A DNA stretch of 64,000 nt from Rhodobacteraceae bacterium UBA3069 (GCA_002366795.1 DFBX01000125.1:1-64000); one strand, 5' to 3'; counted from the first letter of the stretch, positions 24,581 through 33,086 are shown. Numbers and translations are program-made. Notes: generated from the letters alone by a model not told the origin.

Positions 24581-25381
24581 TTACTCGGGGCGGACCCGTG
24601 CAGCAGTCTTGTTGGCAAATGCCTCAAGCCGGTCGCGCGATGCGGGCTGGGTGTTGACGATCCCCGCCACGACCGATTCCGCATAGGCGGCATCCAGCGC
24701 CGACATGTTTTGCATGTGGCTGATGGCCGAACAGATGGCGAAATTCGACAGCGGCGGGTTGGTGGCTGCGGCGCGGGCCAGTTCCATCGCCTTGTTCACG
24801 CTGGAGCCTTCGACACGGTATTGGCACAGGCCCACGGCCTCTGCCTCGGCCCCTTTGTAGACGCGGCCGGTCAGCATCATGTCGATCATCCGCGCCTTGC
24901 CGACCAGATCGGCCACGCGGATCGTCGCGCCGCCGCCGGTGAACAACCCGCGCTGCCCTTCGGGCAGGGCGAAATAGGTAGTCGCATCCGCCACCCGCAC
25001 ATGCGCCGAAGACGCCAGTTCAAGCCCGCCCCCCACGACGGCCCCGGTCAGCGCCGCGATGATCGGCACGCCGCCATATTCCATCTTGTTGAACGCCTCG
25101 TGCCAGCGCAGGCACAGGTGCATGAAATCCTCGGGGCGGCGGTCCTCCTGGTGGTGTTCCACCAGATCAAGCCCCGCGCAGAAATGGTCGCCCTCGGCCC
25201 GCAGCACAACGGCCCGCGCCCCCCGTCGCGGCAGGGCCGAAAACACGTCGATCAGCTCCTCGACCGTCTGGGCATTCAGCGCGTTGCGCTTGGCAGGGCG
25301 CGCCAGGATGACTTGCACGATGCCATCCTCGTCTGCCTCAAGCCGCAGGTTCTGGGTTTCTATCCCGCTTAGATCCACCAT
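24581..25381 (-). CDS. Enoyl-CoA hydratase/isomerase (crotonase) family
   Basis: The 266-residue crotonase has the oxyanion-hole segments HFCAGLDL (near residue 68) and GAVVGGGLELA (about residue 114). Glu residues sit at the two usual active-site positions (GGLE and ALPEGQRG). The C-terminal part is truncated relative to trimer-swapping hydratases but usual for the family at 260-270 residues. It faces the kinase gene tail to tail, with 25 bp between stops. The substrate cannot be told from sequence, and no beta-oxidation partners are adjacent. Confidence 0.88.
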   Translation of the reverse strand: MVDLSGIETQNLRLEADEDGIVQVILARPAKRNALNAQTVEELIDVFSALPRRGARAVVLRAEGDHFCAGLDLVEHHQEDRRPEDFMHLCLRWHEAFNKMEYGGVPIIAALTGAVVGGGLELASSAHVRVADATTYFALPEGQRGLFTGGGATIRVADLVGKARMIDMMLTGRVYKGAEAEAVGLCQYRVEGSSVNKAMELARAAATNPPLSNFAICSAISHMQNMSALDAAYAESVVAGIVNTQPASRDRLEAFANKTAARVRPE

Positions 25382-25615
25382 GATGTCTCCTCCCTCTTAT
25401 CCGGTATCGGGGCAGACAGTCGCGCCGCTTTGGCGCAAAGTCCAGAGGTGTCGCAGCGTTTTCCTGACCGCATGGTCGGGAAATTCAAACCTTTCAGCAG
25501 GCCACGGGGAACAAAAACACGCCTTGGGCGATTGATCCGGCACAAGCCGCATAACGCCGACGGAGGAAAAACAGTTGAAGATCACCCGCCCCACCTCGAC
25601 ACGGCACCACGCAAC

Positions 25616-26688
25616 ATGACGCGGATCGAACGGTTCATGCCCTGGGCCATTGCCCTTGTCGGCGCGGTTACAATGGTCACGGCCCTGCGCCTTGCCGACA
25701 GTTTCTTTTCCCCCGTCACGCTGGCCATCGTGGCCGGTGTCGTGCTGTCGCCCATTTCCGATTTCTGGGAAAAGATCGGTTTTCCGCGGGCCTTCGGGGC
25801 CATGGTTTCGATGCTGGCGACGCTGCTGGTCACGGCGGCGGTCATCTTTGTGCTGCAACCCCATTTCGCGCGACTGATAGATGAAGCGCCCAAGGTGATG
25901 TCGGACATCAACCAGACCATCACCGACATGCGCAATTCGATGAAAGGCCTGTCACAAATGTCGGCCGAACTGGACGAGGCGCTTGGAGCCGAGGCCGCGC
26001 CAGAGAAATCAAAAGTCGCGATCCCCGACGATACCAGTATCGGCCCTCCCCCGCCGCCTTCGACAGAGGGCGCTGCCGAGGTGCCGACACTGACCGATGC
26101 CCTGCTGATGGCCCCGTCAATTTTTGCCCAGATCGTGATCTTTGCCGGCACGCTGTTCTTTTGCTCGCCACCCGGACCGAGATTTACGACTGGGTCGCGC
26201 GGCACATCCCCTCGACCCGACCGGGCGGCATATCCCAGCGCGACCTGATGCGCGCCGACCGGCTGGTTTCGCGCTATTTCCTGACCATCACGATGATCAA
26301 TGCCGCCTTGGGAACGGGCGTGGCGCTGATGCTGACGGGGCTTGGGCTGCCAGGGGCCGCGCAATGGGGGCTGCTGGCCTTCTTCGCCAATTTCGTCGTC
26401 TACTTGGGGCCGGCGGTGTTTGCCGGGGCCATGGTCTTGGCGGGGACCGCCGCCTTTGACGGGCCGACAGCATTGGCCCCAGCGGCTTTCTACCTGTTCC
26501 TGAACTTCACCGAAGGGCAATTCATTACCCCGTCGCTGGTCGGGCAAACCATGCAGATCAACCCGCTGGCCGTGTTCCTTTCCGTGATTTTTGGACTGTG
26601 GCTTTGGGGGGCGGCAGGCGGCATCGTGGCAATTCCCCTGCTGGTTTGGATCTTGTTCCTGAACGGATTGGGCGAAAAACCCGCCTGA
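25616..26688 (+). pseudogene. AI-2E-family transporter with a single-base frameshift
   Basis: The product would be a membrane protein of the AI-2E/PerM family. The N-terminal frame from ATG 25616 has two hydrophobic segments (residues 10-80) and a cytoplasmic region with GPPPPP. At the T4 run 26159-26162 the frame breaks. One more T would join AGTLFF to LLATRTEIYDWVARHIP, the conserved continuation, which runs on in another frame to 26688 with the remaining membrane segments and QFITPSLVG. This is either a homopolymer error or a real inactivation. A weak EcfG-like box (GGAAC 25508-25512, then CGAT after 16 nt) lies upstream. The 234-bp gap before the ATG shows nothing else. Confidence 0.8.
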
Positions 26689-26708
26689 CACCCGCGGGCA
26701 CCGCGCAG

Positions 26709-26743
26709 AAAAAAGCTCCGGTCCATTGGGCCGGAGCTTTTTT
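26709..26743. terminator. Bidirectional terminator
   Basis: AAAAAAGCTCCGG (26709-26721) and CCGGAGCTTTTTT (26731-26743) are a perfect 13-base inverted repeat with a 9-nt loop. It lies between the AI-2E gene and the convergent holin-like gene and can terminate both. Confidence 0.9.
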
Positions 26744-26759
26744 GCGTATCAGACGATGT

Positions 26760-27128
26760 TCAATCCTTTTCACGCGCCGAGGAAAACCCGCGCCGCGCGG
26801 CGGAACCAGCGCCGATGCCCTGCATGAATGCGGCCACCAAGGCGGCCAATGGCAATTCGGTCTGCGCCGTAGCCGAGGCGGCCATGGCAGCGGTGCGCAT
26901 CTCGCGCTTTTGCGCGTGCTTGGCGAAACCGATCACCAAAACCCCGGCCCCGACAAAGCCGCCGCCGATGATCAGGGCCGCGGTCTTGGCGTCGAACATC
27001 TCTTCCAACACGATCCAGCCGGCAGTGGTCAGGAACCCCGCGCCGATGATCATAAGCAAAATGCCCGAAGCGCCAAGCGCAATGCGCTTGACGCCACGAG
27101 CGACGAAATATCGTAGCTGTGCGATCAT
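26760..27128 (-). CDS. Small membrane protein, phage-holin-like family (Phage_holin_3_6 type)
   Basis: The 122-residue protein has two membrane segments (GASGILLMIIGAGFLTTAGW and AALIIGGGFVGAGVLVIGF) flanked by basic stretches. The C terminus is Ala-rich. Such proteins are annotated as phage holin family but in alphaproteobacteria often sit beside DUF883 (ElaB/YqjD-type) stress proteins. The E. coli pair YqjE-YqjD is the analogue. It begins 6 bp after the DUF883 gene and shares its EcfG-type promoter, so it is chromosomal stress equipment and not a prophage remnant. Confidence 0.8.
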   Translation of the reverse strand: MIAQLRYFVARGVKRIALGASGILLMIIGAGFLTTAGWIVLEEMFDAKTAALIIGGGFVGAGVLVIGFAKHAQKREMRTAAMAASATAQTELPLAALVAAFMQGIGAGSAARRGFSSAREKD

Positions 27129-27134
27129 GACAGA

Positions 27135-27482
27135 TTACCGGCGGTTCATGATCAGCCCGACGAGAAAGCCGACACCTGCGGCGATCCCGATGGCGGCGGC
27201 GGGGTTTTCACGCACCTGGCTTTCGGCCGTGGCATAATAGTGCTGCGCCGATTTTTTCAGATCGGCGGCGGTGTCCTCACCTCGCTTGCGCAGCGCTTCT
27301 GCACTGTCCTTTGCCGAGGATTTCAGCGACACGCCCTTTTGAATGCCCATATCCTTGAGCGTGCCGGTCAGGGCGGCCACGTCGGCCTTCAGCGCAGCGA
27401 TTTGCGCCTCAAGATCATCGGTGGTCGCCTTGTTGGAAGCGGCGGTTTTGGCATTGCCATTCGTGGATGTTGCGGTGGCCAT
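27135..27482 (-). CDS. DUF883 (YqjD/ElaB-like) membrane-anchored stress protein
   Basis: The 115-residue protein has a Thr/Asn/Ala-rich start, a helical coiled-coil middle (TTDDLEAQIAALKADVAALT, EALRKRGEDTAADLKKSAQ) and a C-terminal membrane anchor (ENPAAAIGIAAGVGFLVGLI) ending MNRR. That is the DUF883 layout. YqjD in E. coli binds ribosomes at the inner membrane in stationary phase. The ATG at 27482 follows AGGAGGACAATC on the minus strand. An EcfG-type promoter lies 60-84 bp upstream. Confidence 0.88.
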   Translation of the reverse strand: MATATSTNGNAKTAASNKATTDDLEAQIAALKADVAALTGTLKDMGIQKGVSLKSSAKDSAEALRKRGEDTAADLKKSAQHYYATAESQVRENPAAAIGIAAGVGFLVGLIMNRR

Positions 27483-27541
27483 GATTGTCCTCCTGGCAGT
27501 TGTTTTCCGGCGCAACGGGGGTTGTGCACCTTCTCTGTTCA

Positions 27542-27566
27542 AACGCACCGGTGCGGCCAAAGTTCC
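27542..27566 (-). promoter_or_regulatory. EcfG-type promoter for DUF883-holin genes
   Basis: Minus-strand GGAAC (27566-27562), 16-nt spacer, CGTT (27545-27542) matches the known alphaproteobacterial EcfG promoter GGAAC-N16/17-CGTT. It points at the DUF883 gene 60 bp away. Confidence 0.75.
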
Positions 27567-27589
27567 CCGAACATGTAAAAATTAAATTT

Positions 27590-27615
27590 GGAACTGCACG
27601 GGCTCACTTTGCGTT
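27590..27615 (+). promoter_or_regulatory. EcfG-type promoter for the DUF1328 gene
   Basis: Plus-strand GGAAC (27590-27594), 17-nt spacer, CGTT (27612-27615), 57 bp before the DUF1328 ATG. It is divergent from the DUF883 promoter, with 23 bp between the two -35 boxes. Confidence 0.75.
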
Positions 27616-27672
27616 GTTTTCATAATCGCGTCCCAGATGGCGCTTGAAACACAACGATCTATGGAGGTTCTC

Positions 27673-27846
27673 ATGCTCGGTTGGGCTCTTACTTTTCTCG
27701 TGGTGGCGTTGATCGCCGCTGTCTTCGGATTTGGCGGCATCGCATCGGCTTCGGCCGGTATCGCACAGGTGCTGTTCTTCGTGTTCCTCGTGCTGTTCGT
27801 GGTCGCCATGATCGCGCGCGCTGTGCGCGGACGCCCGCCGGTTTGA
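27673..27846 (+). CDS. DUF1328 small membrane protein
   Basis: The 57-residue protein is almost wholly hydrophobic, with two membrane helices (ALTFLVVALIAAVFGFGG and VLFFVFLVLFVVAMIARAV) and the conserved start MLGWAL and central GIASASAGIAQ of DUF1328 (E. coli YtjA type). ATGGAGG upstream serves as ribosome binding site. The upstream in-frame start at 27637 is rejected. DUF1328 genes are common members of the general stress regulon in alphaproteobacteria, in line with the EcfG box upstream. Confidence 0.9.
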   Translation: MLGWALTFLVVALIAAVFGFGGIASASAGIAQVLFFVFLVLFVVAMIARAVRGRPPV

Positions 27847-27866
27847 TCCGGCACCACATGACATGC

Positions 27867-27893
27867 AAAGGGGCACCTTCGGGCGCCCCTTTT
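27867..27893 (+). terminator. Terminator after DUF1328 gene
   Basis: AAAGGGGCACC and GGCGCCCCTTTT pair (one mismatch) around a TTCG loop. The T tail is on the plus strand, 21 bp after the DUF1328 stop. Confidence 0.75.
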
Positions 27894-27916
27894 CGTTTCC
27901 ACCACCACGGCGTAAA

Positions 27917-27949
27917 CAAAAACCCCGCAGTCCGGCAGGACCACGGGGC
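27917..27949 (-). terminator. Terminator after phyR
   Basis: CCCCG (27923-27927) pairs with CGGGG (27944-27948), and inner bases AGTCC/GGACC extend the stem. The A-run at 27918-27922 becomes the U tail on the minus strand, 27 bp after the phyR stop. Confidence 0.65.
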
Positions 27950-27975
27950 TTTGCGCATGAAAGAGGGCGGGGGCG

Positions 27976-28791
27976 TCAGACCTTGAGCGTTTCCGTAGAG
28001 AAAAAGAACATTGCCTGGCTAACGGCGGAACGCACCTGCTCCTCGCTGTAGGGCTTTGTGATGACAAAGGCAGGCTCTGGTCGCTCGCCGGTCAACAGGC
28101 GCTCGGGGAAGGCAGTGATGAAAATCACCGGAATCTCACCTGCAGCTTTCAAGATTTCGTTCACCGCCTCCACACCCGAAGAATTGTCGGCCAATTGGAT
28201 GTCCGACAGGATCAGGTCAGGGCGATCCTTGGCGGCCAACGCCACGGCCTCGGCATGGGTGCGGGCGACGCCGGTGATGAAATGGCCCATGTCCGCCACG
28301 ATATCCTGGATATCCATCGCGATAATCGCCTCGTCCTCAATCACCATGACGCGGCCGGAAATGCTGTCTTCCATTTCGCGGCGGGCAATCTTGATCAGAT
28401 CCTCCACTTCGGCGGGGTCGCTTTCCATGATTTGCGCAATCTCTTCGAACGAGAATTCCTCGATCGTGTGCAGCAGCAGCGCCTCGCGGGTGTTGGCCGT
28501 CAGGCGCGACAGGTGGGATTGGGCTCGCGCAGCAGGGCCGGTGGCCTCTGCGACCTCGATCGGGGCACCGGTCGAATTCCAGATCATGTGGAACGCGCGG
28601 AACAGCGCAACCTTGGGCGAATGGCCCATTTCGAAAACGGAACGGTCGCTCAACAGCGCCTCTAGCGTGGCAGCGGCATAGGCATCGCCGCTCTTTTGGC
28701 CGCCAGTCAAAGCGCGCGCGTAGCGGCGCAGATATGGCAACAGGCCCGCCACAATCACGGATAGGTTGGAACTGGGATCGGCTTGCGACAT
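27976..28791 (-). CDS. phyR: General stress response anti-anti-sigma regulator PhyR
   Basis: The 271-residue protein has an N-terminal EcfG-like sigma domain (residues 1-140, including FEEIAQIMESDPAEVEDLI) and a C-terminal receiver domain with Asp197 (ILSDIQLAD), acidic pair Glu152-Asp153 and Lys in VITKPYS. Once phosphorylated, PhyR binds the anti-sigma factor NepR and frees EcfG. It is divergent from nepR-ecfG-kinase, the standard arrangement. A minus-strand EcfG-type promoter precedes it, so it is probably autoregulated. Confidence 0.96.
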   Translation of the reverse strand: MSQADPSSNLSVIVAGLLPYLRRYARALTGGQKSGDAYAAATLEALLSDRSVFEMGHSPKVALFRAFHMIWNSTGAPIEVAEATGPAARAQSHLSRLTANTREALLLHTIEEFSFEEIAQIMESDPAEVEDLIKIARREMEDSISGRVMVIEDEAIIAMDIQDIVADMGHFITGVARTHAEAVALAAKDRPDLILSDIQLADNSSGVEAVNEILKAAGEIPVIFITAFPERLLTGERPEPAFVITKPYSEEQVRSAVSQAMFFFSTETLKV

Positions 28792-28819
28792 GAAATTTGG
28801 CCTTTTTTCGATTTTTCTT

Positions 28820-28845
28820 GGAACCTAACGCCGGGAAGCCGAGTT
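28820..28845 (+). promoter_or_regulatory. EcfG-type promoter of nepR-ecfG
   Basis: Plus-strand GGAAC (28820-28824), 17-nt spacer, AGTT (28842-28845). The -10 differs from CGTT by one base. It lies 95 bp before nepR. The same AGTT variant occurs before the heme oxygenase gene at 33087. Confidence 0.6.
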
Positions 28846-28852
28846 GGGTTCC
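28827..28852 (-). promoter_or_regulatory. EcfG-type promoter of phyR
   Basis: Minus-strand GGAAC (28852-28848), 17-nt spacer, CGTT (28830-28827), 35 bp before the phyR ATG. It overlaps almost completely with a plus-strand promoter for nepR-ecfG. Confidence 0.75.
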
Positions 28853-28940
28853 AAGATCACGGAACTTTTTTTAACATGCGGGTGCCCCTTTTCGTCTGGA
28901 TCGGACAGCTGGGGCCAAGGCGCGGAAAACAGGATGCAGG

Positions 28941-29093
28941 ATGGAGCAGAAAGAGCCAAAGTCCAACCTAGAATGGCAAATCGACGAGAACTTGCGCAAG
29001 GTTTACCAGCGCACGGTCGAGGAAGACGTTCCAGACAAATTTCTGGACTTGCTGAAGCAGCTAAAGGACCAGGATGCCCACAATGAGCAATGA
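28941..29093 (+). CDS. nepR: Anti-sigma factor NepR
   Basis: This 50-residue protein starts MEQKEPKSNLEWQ and carries the NepR core IDENLRKVYQ plus VEEDVPDKFLDLLKQL, two helices that sandwich EcfG or the PhyR sigma-like domain. The ATG is preceded by GCAGGATG only, a modest ribosome binding site. Its 3' end overlaps the ecfG start by 20 bp (or 11 bp if ecfG begins at 29083), so anti-sigma and sigma are coupled. Its place between divergent phyR and ecfG confirms the assignment. Confidence 0.93.
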   Translation: MEQKEPKSNLEWQIDENLRKVYQRTVEEDVPDKFLDLLKQLKDQDAHNEQ

Positions 29094-29667
29094 CTCTGGC
29101 CCAGCGCAAGGCGATCCGCGCGACGAGATTATCGAATATCTTCCCGCGATGCGCGCCTTTGCCATGTCCCTGACCCGCAATTCCGCCGCCGCCGACGACC
29201 TGGTGCAGGACACCATTGTCAAGGCATGGAAGAATTTCGACAAGTTCAAGGAAGGCACAAACCTGCGGGCGTGGCTGTTCATGATCCTGCGCAACACGTT
29301 CTATTCGTCACGCCGCAAGGCCAAGCGCGAGGTTGCAGATGTGGATGGCGCGATGGCCGCCACGCTTTCGGAAAAACCGGCGCATGACGGCCGCCTTGCC
29401 ATGGCCGATTTCGAAAAGGCATTCGCCCAGCTTTCGGACGAACAGCGCGAGGCGCTGATTCTTGTGGGCGCGTCCGGTTTTTCCTACGAAGAGGCCGCCG
29501 AGACCTGCAAGGTTGCCGTTGGCACGATCAAAAGCCGGATCAACCGTGCGCGGCATCGCCTGGCCGAGATCATGGAACTACACGAAGACGAAGCCCTTGA
29601 GCTGACCGATTCCGCGACGACTGCCGTGGTGTCTGCCTCTATGCAGCCCAGAAAGAGCATTGCTTGA
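29074..29667 (+). CDS. ecfG: General stress ECF sigma factor EcfG
   Basis: The 197-residue ECF sigma factor of the ECF15 type has region 2 (MRAFAMSLTRNSAAADDLVQDT, then NLRAWLFMILRNTFYSSRRK) and region 4 (SYEEAAETCKVAVGTIKSRI with RARHRL). Two starts are possible: 29074, favoured by AAAGGA at good spacing, or 29083 (MSNDSGPAQ). It directs transcription from GGAAC-N16/17-CGTT promoters, several of which are visible nearby. It overlaps nepR at the 5' end and the kinase at the 3' end. Confidence 0.95.
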   Translation: MPTMSNDSGPAQGDPRDEIIEYLPAMRAFAMSLTRNSAAADDLVQDTIVKAWKNFDKFKEGTNLRAWLFMILRNTFYSSRRKAKREVADVDGAMAATLSEKPAHDGRLAMADFEKAFAQLSDEQREALILVGASGFSYEEAAETCKVAVGTIKSRINRARHRLAEIMELHEDEALELTDSATTAVVSASMQPRKSIA

Positions 29668-31421
29668 TTGAAAGACTTCGCCTGAGCAGCCGGTCGCTTC
29701 CTTTTCGCATCGCCGCCCTTCTGGCGGTGACGCTTTTGCCGATCGGGCTGATCTCTGTCACACAAACCGTTTTGCTGAGCAGACAAGAGGACGAGCGCGC
29801 GCGCGCGTCACTTCTTGCTTTGACGACCGACGCCGCCTCGGGTGAAGAGGGGCAGATCAGAACCGCTATCGGCGCGGCCAATGCGGTTGCGTCGATCCTG
29901 CCGGGACTGCGTGCCAGCGGCTGGGATTGCCGCGACGGGCTGCAAACACTGCTGGAAACATCAGGTATATTTTCCTACGCCGGATATGTGGATGGAAACG
30001 GCGACGTCATCTGCGCCTCTGACGGCGAAGGGTTGAACGTCAAGGACGGCGTGATCTTCAACCAGATGCGGCAAAACCCCGTGACCCGCGTTTCCATCGT
30101 GCTGGACGCGCCGGTCAGCGGCACCGCCGTGGTTCTGACCAGCGTGCCGATCCTGCAGCCGGACGGCACATTCGATGGTTATGTGTCCGTGTCACTGCCG
30201 CACCGCGAATTGTTTCGCAATGTCAGCGAAATGACTGAAAACCGCCTGACCGACCTGATCACCTTCAATGCCGAAGGGGCGATCCTGACCTCTGACGGGG
30301 GGCTGGACACGGCGGCGCAGCGCCTGCCCGCAGGCCACACCCTGCAATCGCTGATCCGCAGCGGGCAATCGGCCTTTGCCGGGCGCACCCCGGTCGGCGA
30401 AGACCGCATTTTCGCCTTTGTGCCCATCATTGACGGCGCGGTCTATGCGCTTGGGGTCTGGGAATATGCCACGACAGCCCCATGGGTGCGGTGGCTGAGC
30501 ATCACCAGCTCGCTTCTGTTCCCGGTCGCCATGTGGCTGGCTTGCCTGGGCGTCGCCTTTTTCGCCGTGCAAAAGATGGTGATCCGGCCAACGCGCAACC
30601 TGCGCGCGCGGATGCTGCAATTCATGCGCACCCGCCGCATCGCGCCGGTGTCGAATGAAAGCGTGATCCCGCTAGAATTGCAGGAAATGAACGAGACGTG
30701 GCAACGGCTTGCCACCAGCGTTCTGCATGACGAGGCCGAATTGCAGAACACGATTCACGCCAAGACCGTGCTGCTGAAAGAGGTGCATCACAGGGTCAAG
30801 AACAACCTGCAACTGATCGCCTCGATCCTGAACCTCAAGATCCGAAAATCCGGCAATGGCGAGGTCAAGACCGCGCTTGGCGACATCCAGCAGCGGGTGA
30901 TGAGCCTAGCCCGCGTTCACCAGCAGCTTTACGAAACGTCCACCTCGGAGCAGGTGCGGGCGGATGAACTGTTGGAAAGCACCGTGTCGCAAATCCTTGC
31001 CGGCGCGGCGCCAGACGCGTCGAACATCACCTATTCAGGCAGTTTCGCGCCGGTCACGGTTTACCCCGACCAGGCTGTGCCCCTGTCGCTGGCCGTGTCC
31101 GAACTGGTCACCAATGCGCTGAAATACATGGGACGCGATGCCGACAACAAAGCCCATCTTGACGTGCGCCTGTGGACCGAGGGGGAAACCACCGCCCTGT
31201 TCGAAATCACCAATACCCTGCGCGATCCCGGCACGATCCCGGCAGGTGGAAACGGCGATTCAGGCTTGGGCGAAAAACTGATCCGCGCCTTCGTGCAACA
31301 GATGGAAGGTAAAATGACAATCTCGACCGAGGGGGGAACGTATCGCGTCCAGTTGCGTTTGCCTGTTGCGGCTTTCGTGGAACCGAACGCCGATGGCGGT
31401 CATGACGTGACCCTGATCTGA
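29664..31421 (+). CDS. Membrane sensor histidine kinase of the PhyR system (HisKA_2 family)
   Basis: The 585-residue kinase starts at a TTG overlapping the ecfG stop. It has a first membrane segment (LPFRIAALLAVTLLPIGLIS), a periplasmic sensor region (about 40-270, with FSYAGYVDGNGDVICASD) and a second membrane segment (about 285-310). The HisKA_2 box EVHHRVKNNLQLI carries likely phospho-His376. The HATPase part has ELVTNALKY and GDSGLGEKLI. Its position right after ecfG makes it the likely PhyK-type kinase that phosphorylates PhyR. An ATG start further in would remove the first membrane segment and is less likely. Confidence 0.88.
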   Translation: MIERLRLSSRSLPFRIAALLAVTLLPIGLISVTQTVLLSRQEDERARASLLALTTDAASGEEGQIRTAIGAANAVASILPGLRASGWDCRDGLQTLLETSGIFSYAGYVDGNGDVICASDGEGLNVKDGVIFNQMRQNPVTRVSIVLDAPVSGTAVVLTSVPILQPDGTFDGYVSVSLPHRELFRNVSEMTENRLTDLITFNAEGAILTSDGGLDTAAQRLPAGHTLQSLIRSGQSAFAGRTPVGEDRIFAFVPIIDGAVYALGVWEYATTAPWVRWLSITSSLLFPVAMWLACLGVAFFAVQKMVIRPTRNLRARMLQFMRTRRIAPVSNESVIPLELQEMNETWQRLATSVLHDEAELQNTIHAKTVLLKEVHHRVKNNLQLIASILNLKIRKSGNGEVKTALGDIQQRVMSLARVHQQLYETSTSEQVRADELLESTVSQILAGAAPDASNITYSGSFAPVTVYPDQAVPLSLAVSELVTNALKYMGRDADNKAHLDVRLWTEGETTALFEITNTLRDPGTIPAGGNGDSGLGEKLIRAFVQQMEGKMTISTEGGTYRVQLRLPVAAFVEPNADGGHDVTLI

Positions 31422-31448
31422 TCCGGTGCCAGGGAGGGCACGACAGCA

Positions 31449-33068
31449 ATGCCCGACGCCAGCGCCACCACAAGCATTCGGCCCGCCCCGTTGGAGGGGA
31501 TCCCGAAAGGCGCGGCGCAGCCCGCGCCACTGCAGGTGCTGGTCACCGCGGCCGAGGCATATCCCGCCTTTGAACGTCTGGTGCTGGATGCCCGCGACGA
31601 GGTCGTGATGGGGTTTCGCATTTTCGATCCGCGCACCCGCTTGCGCAGCGCCGAAGGGCGCGCCGTGGGTGAAACATGGGCCGATCTTTTGGCTGACGCC
31701 CTGCGGCGCGGGGTGCGCATCACGCTTTACCTGTCTGATTTCGACCCGCTTGTCGCCACTGACCTGCATGCCGGCACATGGCGCAGTATCCGCATCTTGT
31801 GCGGTGCGCGCGAACTGGCCGGACCGGGCGCTGCCCCCCTGACCCTGCGCCCGATGCTGCATCCCGCGCGCATCGGCCTGCTGCAACGGCTGCTGTTCGC
31901 GCCCGCCATGCTGCTGCGCATGAAACGGCTTGAGGATCGGCTGGCCGGTTTCGCCGGCGGCGAAAGCGCCCGCCCGCCCGAGGGCGAGAAAGCCCGCTCG
32001 AAGGTGGAGCGCAGCCACCTGCCCGGCGTTCATGCCCTGAAACGACACCGCGGCCTTGTGCCCGCCTTTCCCGCTTCGCATCATCAGAAGCTGGCCGTTG
32101 TCGATGGCCGCCACCTGTATATCGGCGGGCTGGATCTGGACGAACGACGCTATGACACCCCGCTCCACAACACCGCAGCGCAGCAAAGCTGGCATGACGT
32201 GCAGGTCTTGCTGGACGATCCGGCCAAGGCACAGGCGGCCATCGCGCATCTGCACGGGTTCGGCGGCGCCGTTGCGGGCCATACCGATGCGCCCGCCGCG
32301 CCGGGGCTGATCCGCACGTTGTCGGCGGATCGCGGGGCTGGCAACCTGTGGCACGGCACGCCGCGCCCGATCCTGTCGGAAATCGCCGATGCACATCACA
32401 CCCAGATCGCGGCCTCGCCCCGGATGATCTATCTGGAAACGCAGTTCTTCCGGGACCGCTCCATCGCCCGTCAGCTGGCCACCCGCGCCCGCGCCGTGCC
32501 AGACCTGCGGCTGATCCTCGTGCTGCCGGGCGCGCCCAATTCCGTGGCGTTCCGCAACCATCCGGGACTGGACGGCCGGTTTGGCGACCATTTGCAGGCC
32601 CATTGCCTGCGCCGTATCAGGCGCGCGTTCAAGGATCGAATGCTGGTTGCCAGTCCTGTGCAACCCCGCAGCCCGGACCAGCGCGACAAGGACACCGACC
32701 GCGCCACGCTGCACGGCGCACCGCTGATTTACCTGCATGCCAAGGTGTCCGTGTTCGATGATCGCGCCGCCATCGTTTCCTCCGCAAACCTGAACGGCCG
32801 ATCGATGCGATGGGACAGCGAAACCGGCGTTCTGTTCGAAACCCCGCACGAGGTGGCGCGGCTGCGCGACCACGTGATGGGACATTGGACTGGCGCGCGC
32901 CCATCGGACATGGACCATGGGCAACTGTTCAACGCATGGAGCAACCATATCCGGCACAACGCGAACACGCCGTCCGCAGACCGAAGCGGGTTCCTTGTGC
33001 CTTATGACGCGAAAGCCGCATCCGAAACGGCGTTACCCCTGCCCGGCATCCCCGAGGAAATGGTCTGA
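31449..33068 (+). CDS. Phospholipase D-like protein
   Basis: The 539-residue protein has two HKD motifs, HHQKLAVVDG (with YIGGLDL after it, about residue 213) and HAKVSVFDD (with SSANLNGRSM after it, about residue 432), so both halves of the PLD active site are present. There is no signal peptide. A basic/proline-rich loop (about residues 175-195) separates the first strands from the first HKD. PLD-like enzymes cleave or transfer phosphatidyl groups, and this one could also be a cardiolipin-synthase relative. It follows the stress kinase by 27 bp in the same direction, which suggests co-expression. Confidence 0.87.
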   Translation: MPDASATTSIRPAPLEGIPKGAAQPAPLQVLVTAAEAYPAFERLVLDARDEVVMGFRIFDPRTRLRSAEGRAVGETWADLLADALRRGVRITLYLSDFDPLVATDLHAGTWRSIRILCGARELAGPGAAPLTLRPMLHPARIGLLQRLLFAPAMLLRMKRLEDRLAGFAGGESARPPEGEKARSKVERSHLPGVHALKRHRGLVPAFPASHHQKLAVVDGRHLYIGGLDLDERRYDTPLHNTAAQQSWHDVQVLLDDPAKAQAAIAHLHGFGGAVAGHTDAPAAPGLIRTLSADRGAGNLWHGTPRPILSEIADAHHTQIAASPRMIYLETQFFRDRSIARQLATRARAVPDLRLILVLPGAPNSVAFRNHPGLDGRFGDHLQAHCLRRIRRAFKDRMLVASPVQPRSPDQRDKDTDRATLHGAPLIYLHAKVSVFDDRAAIVSSANLNGRSMRWDSETGVLFETPHEVARLRDHVMGHWTGARPSDMDHGQLFNAWSNHIRHNANTPSADRSGFLVPYDAKAASETALPLPGIPEEMV

Positions 33069-33086
33069 TAAATTTGCAGAATTTCG

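Noticed and set aside
25508..25532. EcfG-type promoter for the AI-2E gene
   Set aside because: GGAAC is present, but the -10 reads CGAT after 16 nt. Too weak to list as a feature, so only mentioned in that gene's entry.
26760..27128. Phage-holin similarity as sign of a prophage
   Set aside because: No lysis, structural or integrase genes nearby. The protein pairs with DUF883 behind an EcfG-type promoter, the pattern of chromosomal stress genes.
28861..28893. A second GGAAC before nepR at 28861
   Set aside because: No CGTT or AGTT at 16-17 nt. The nearest CGT is 27 nt away, so it is not an EcfG promoter by the usual rule.
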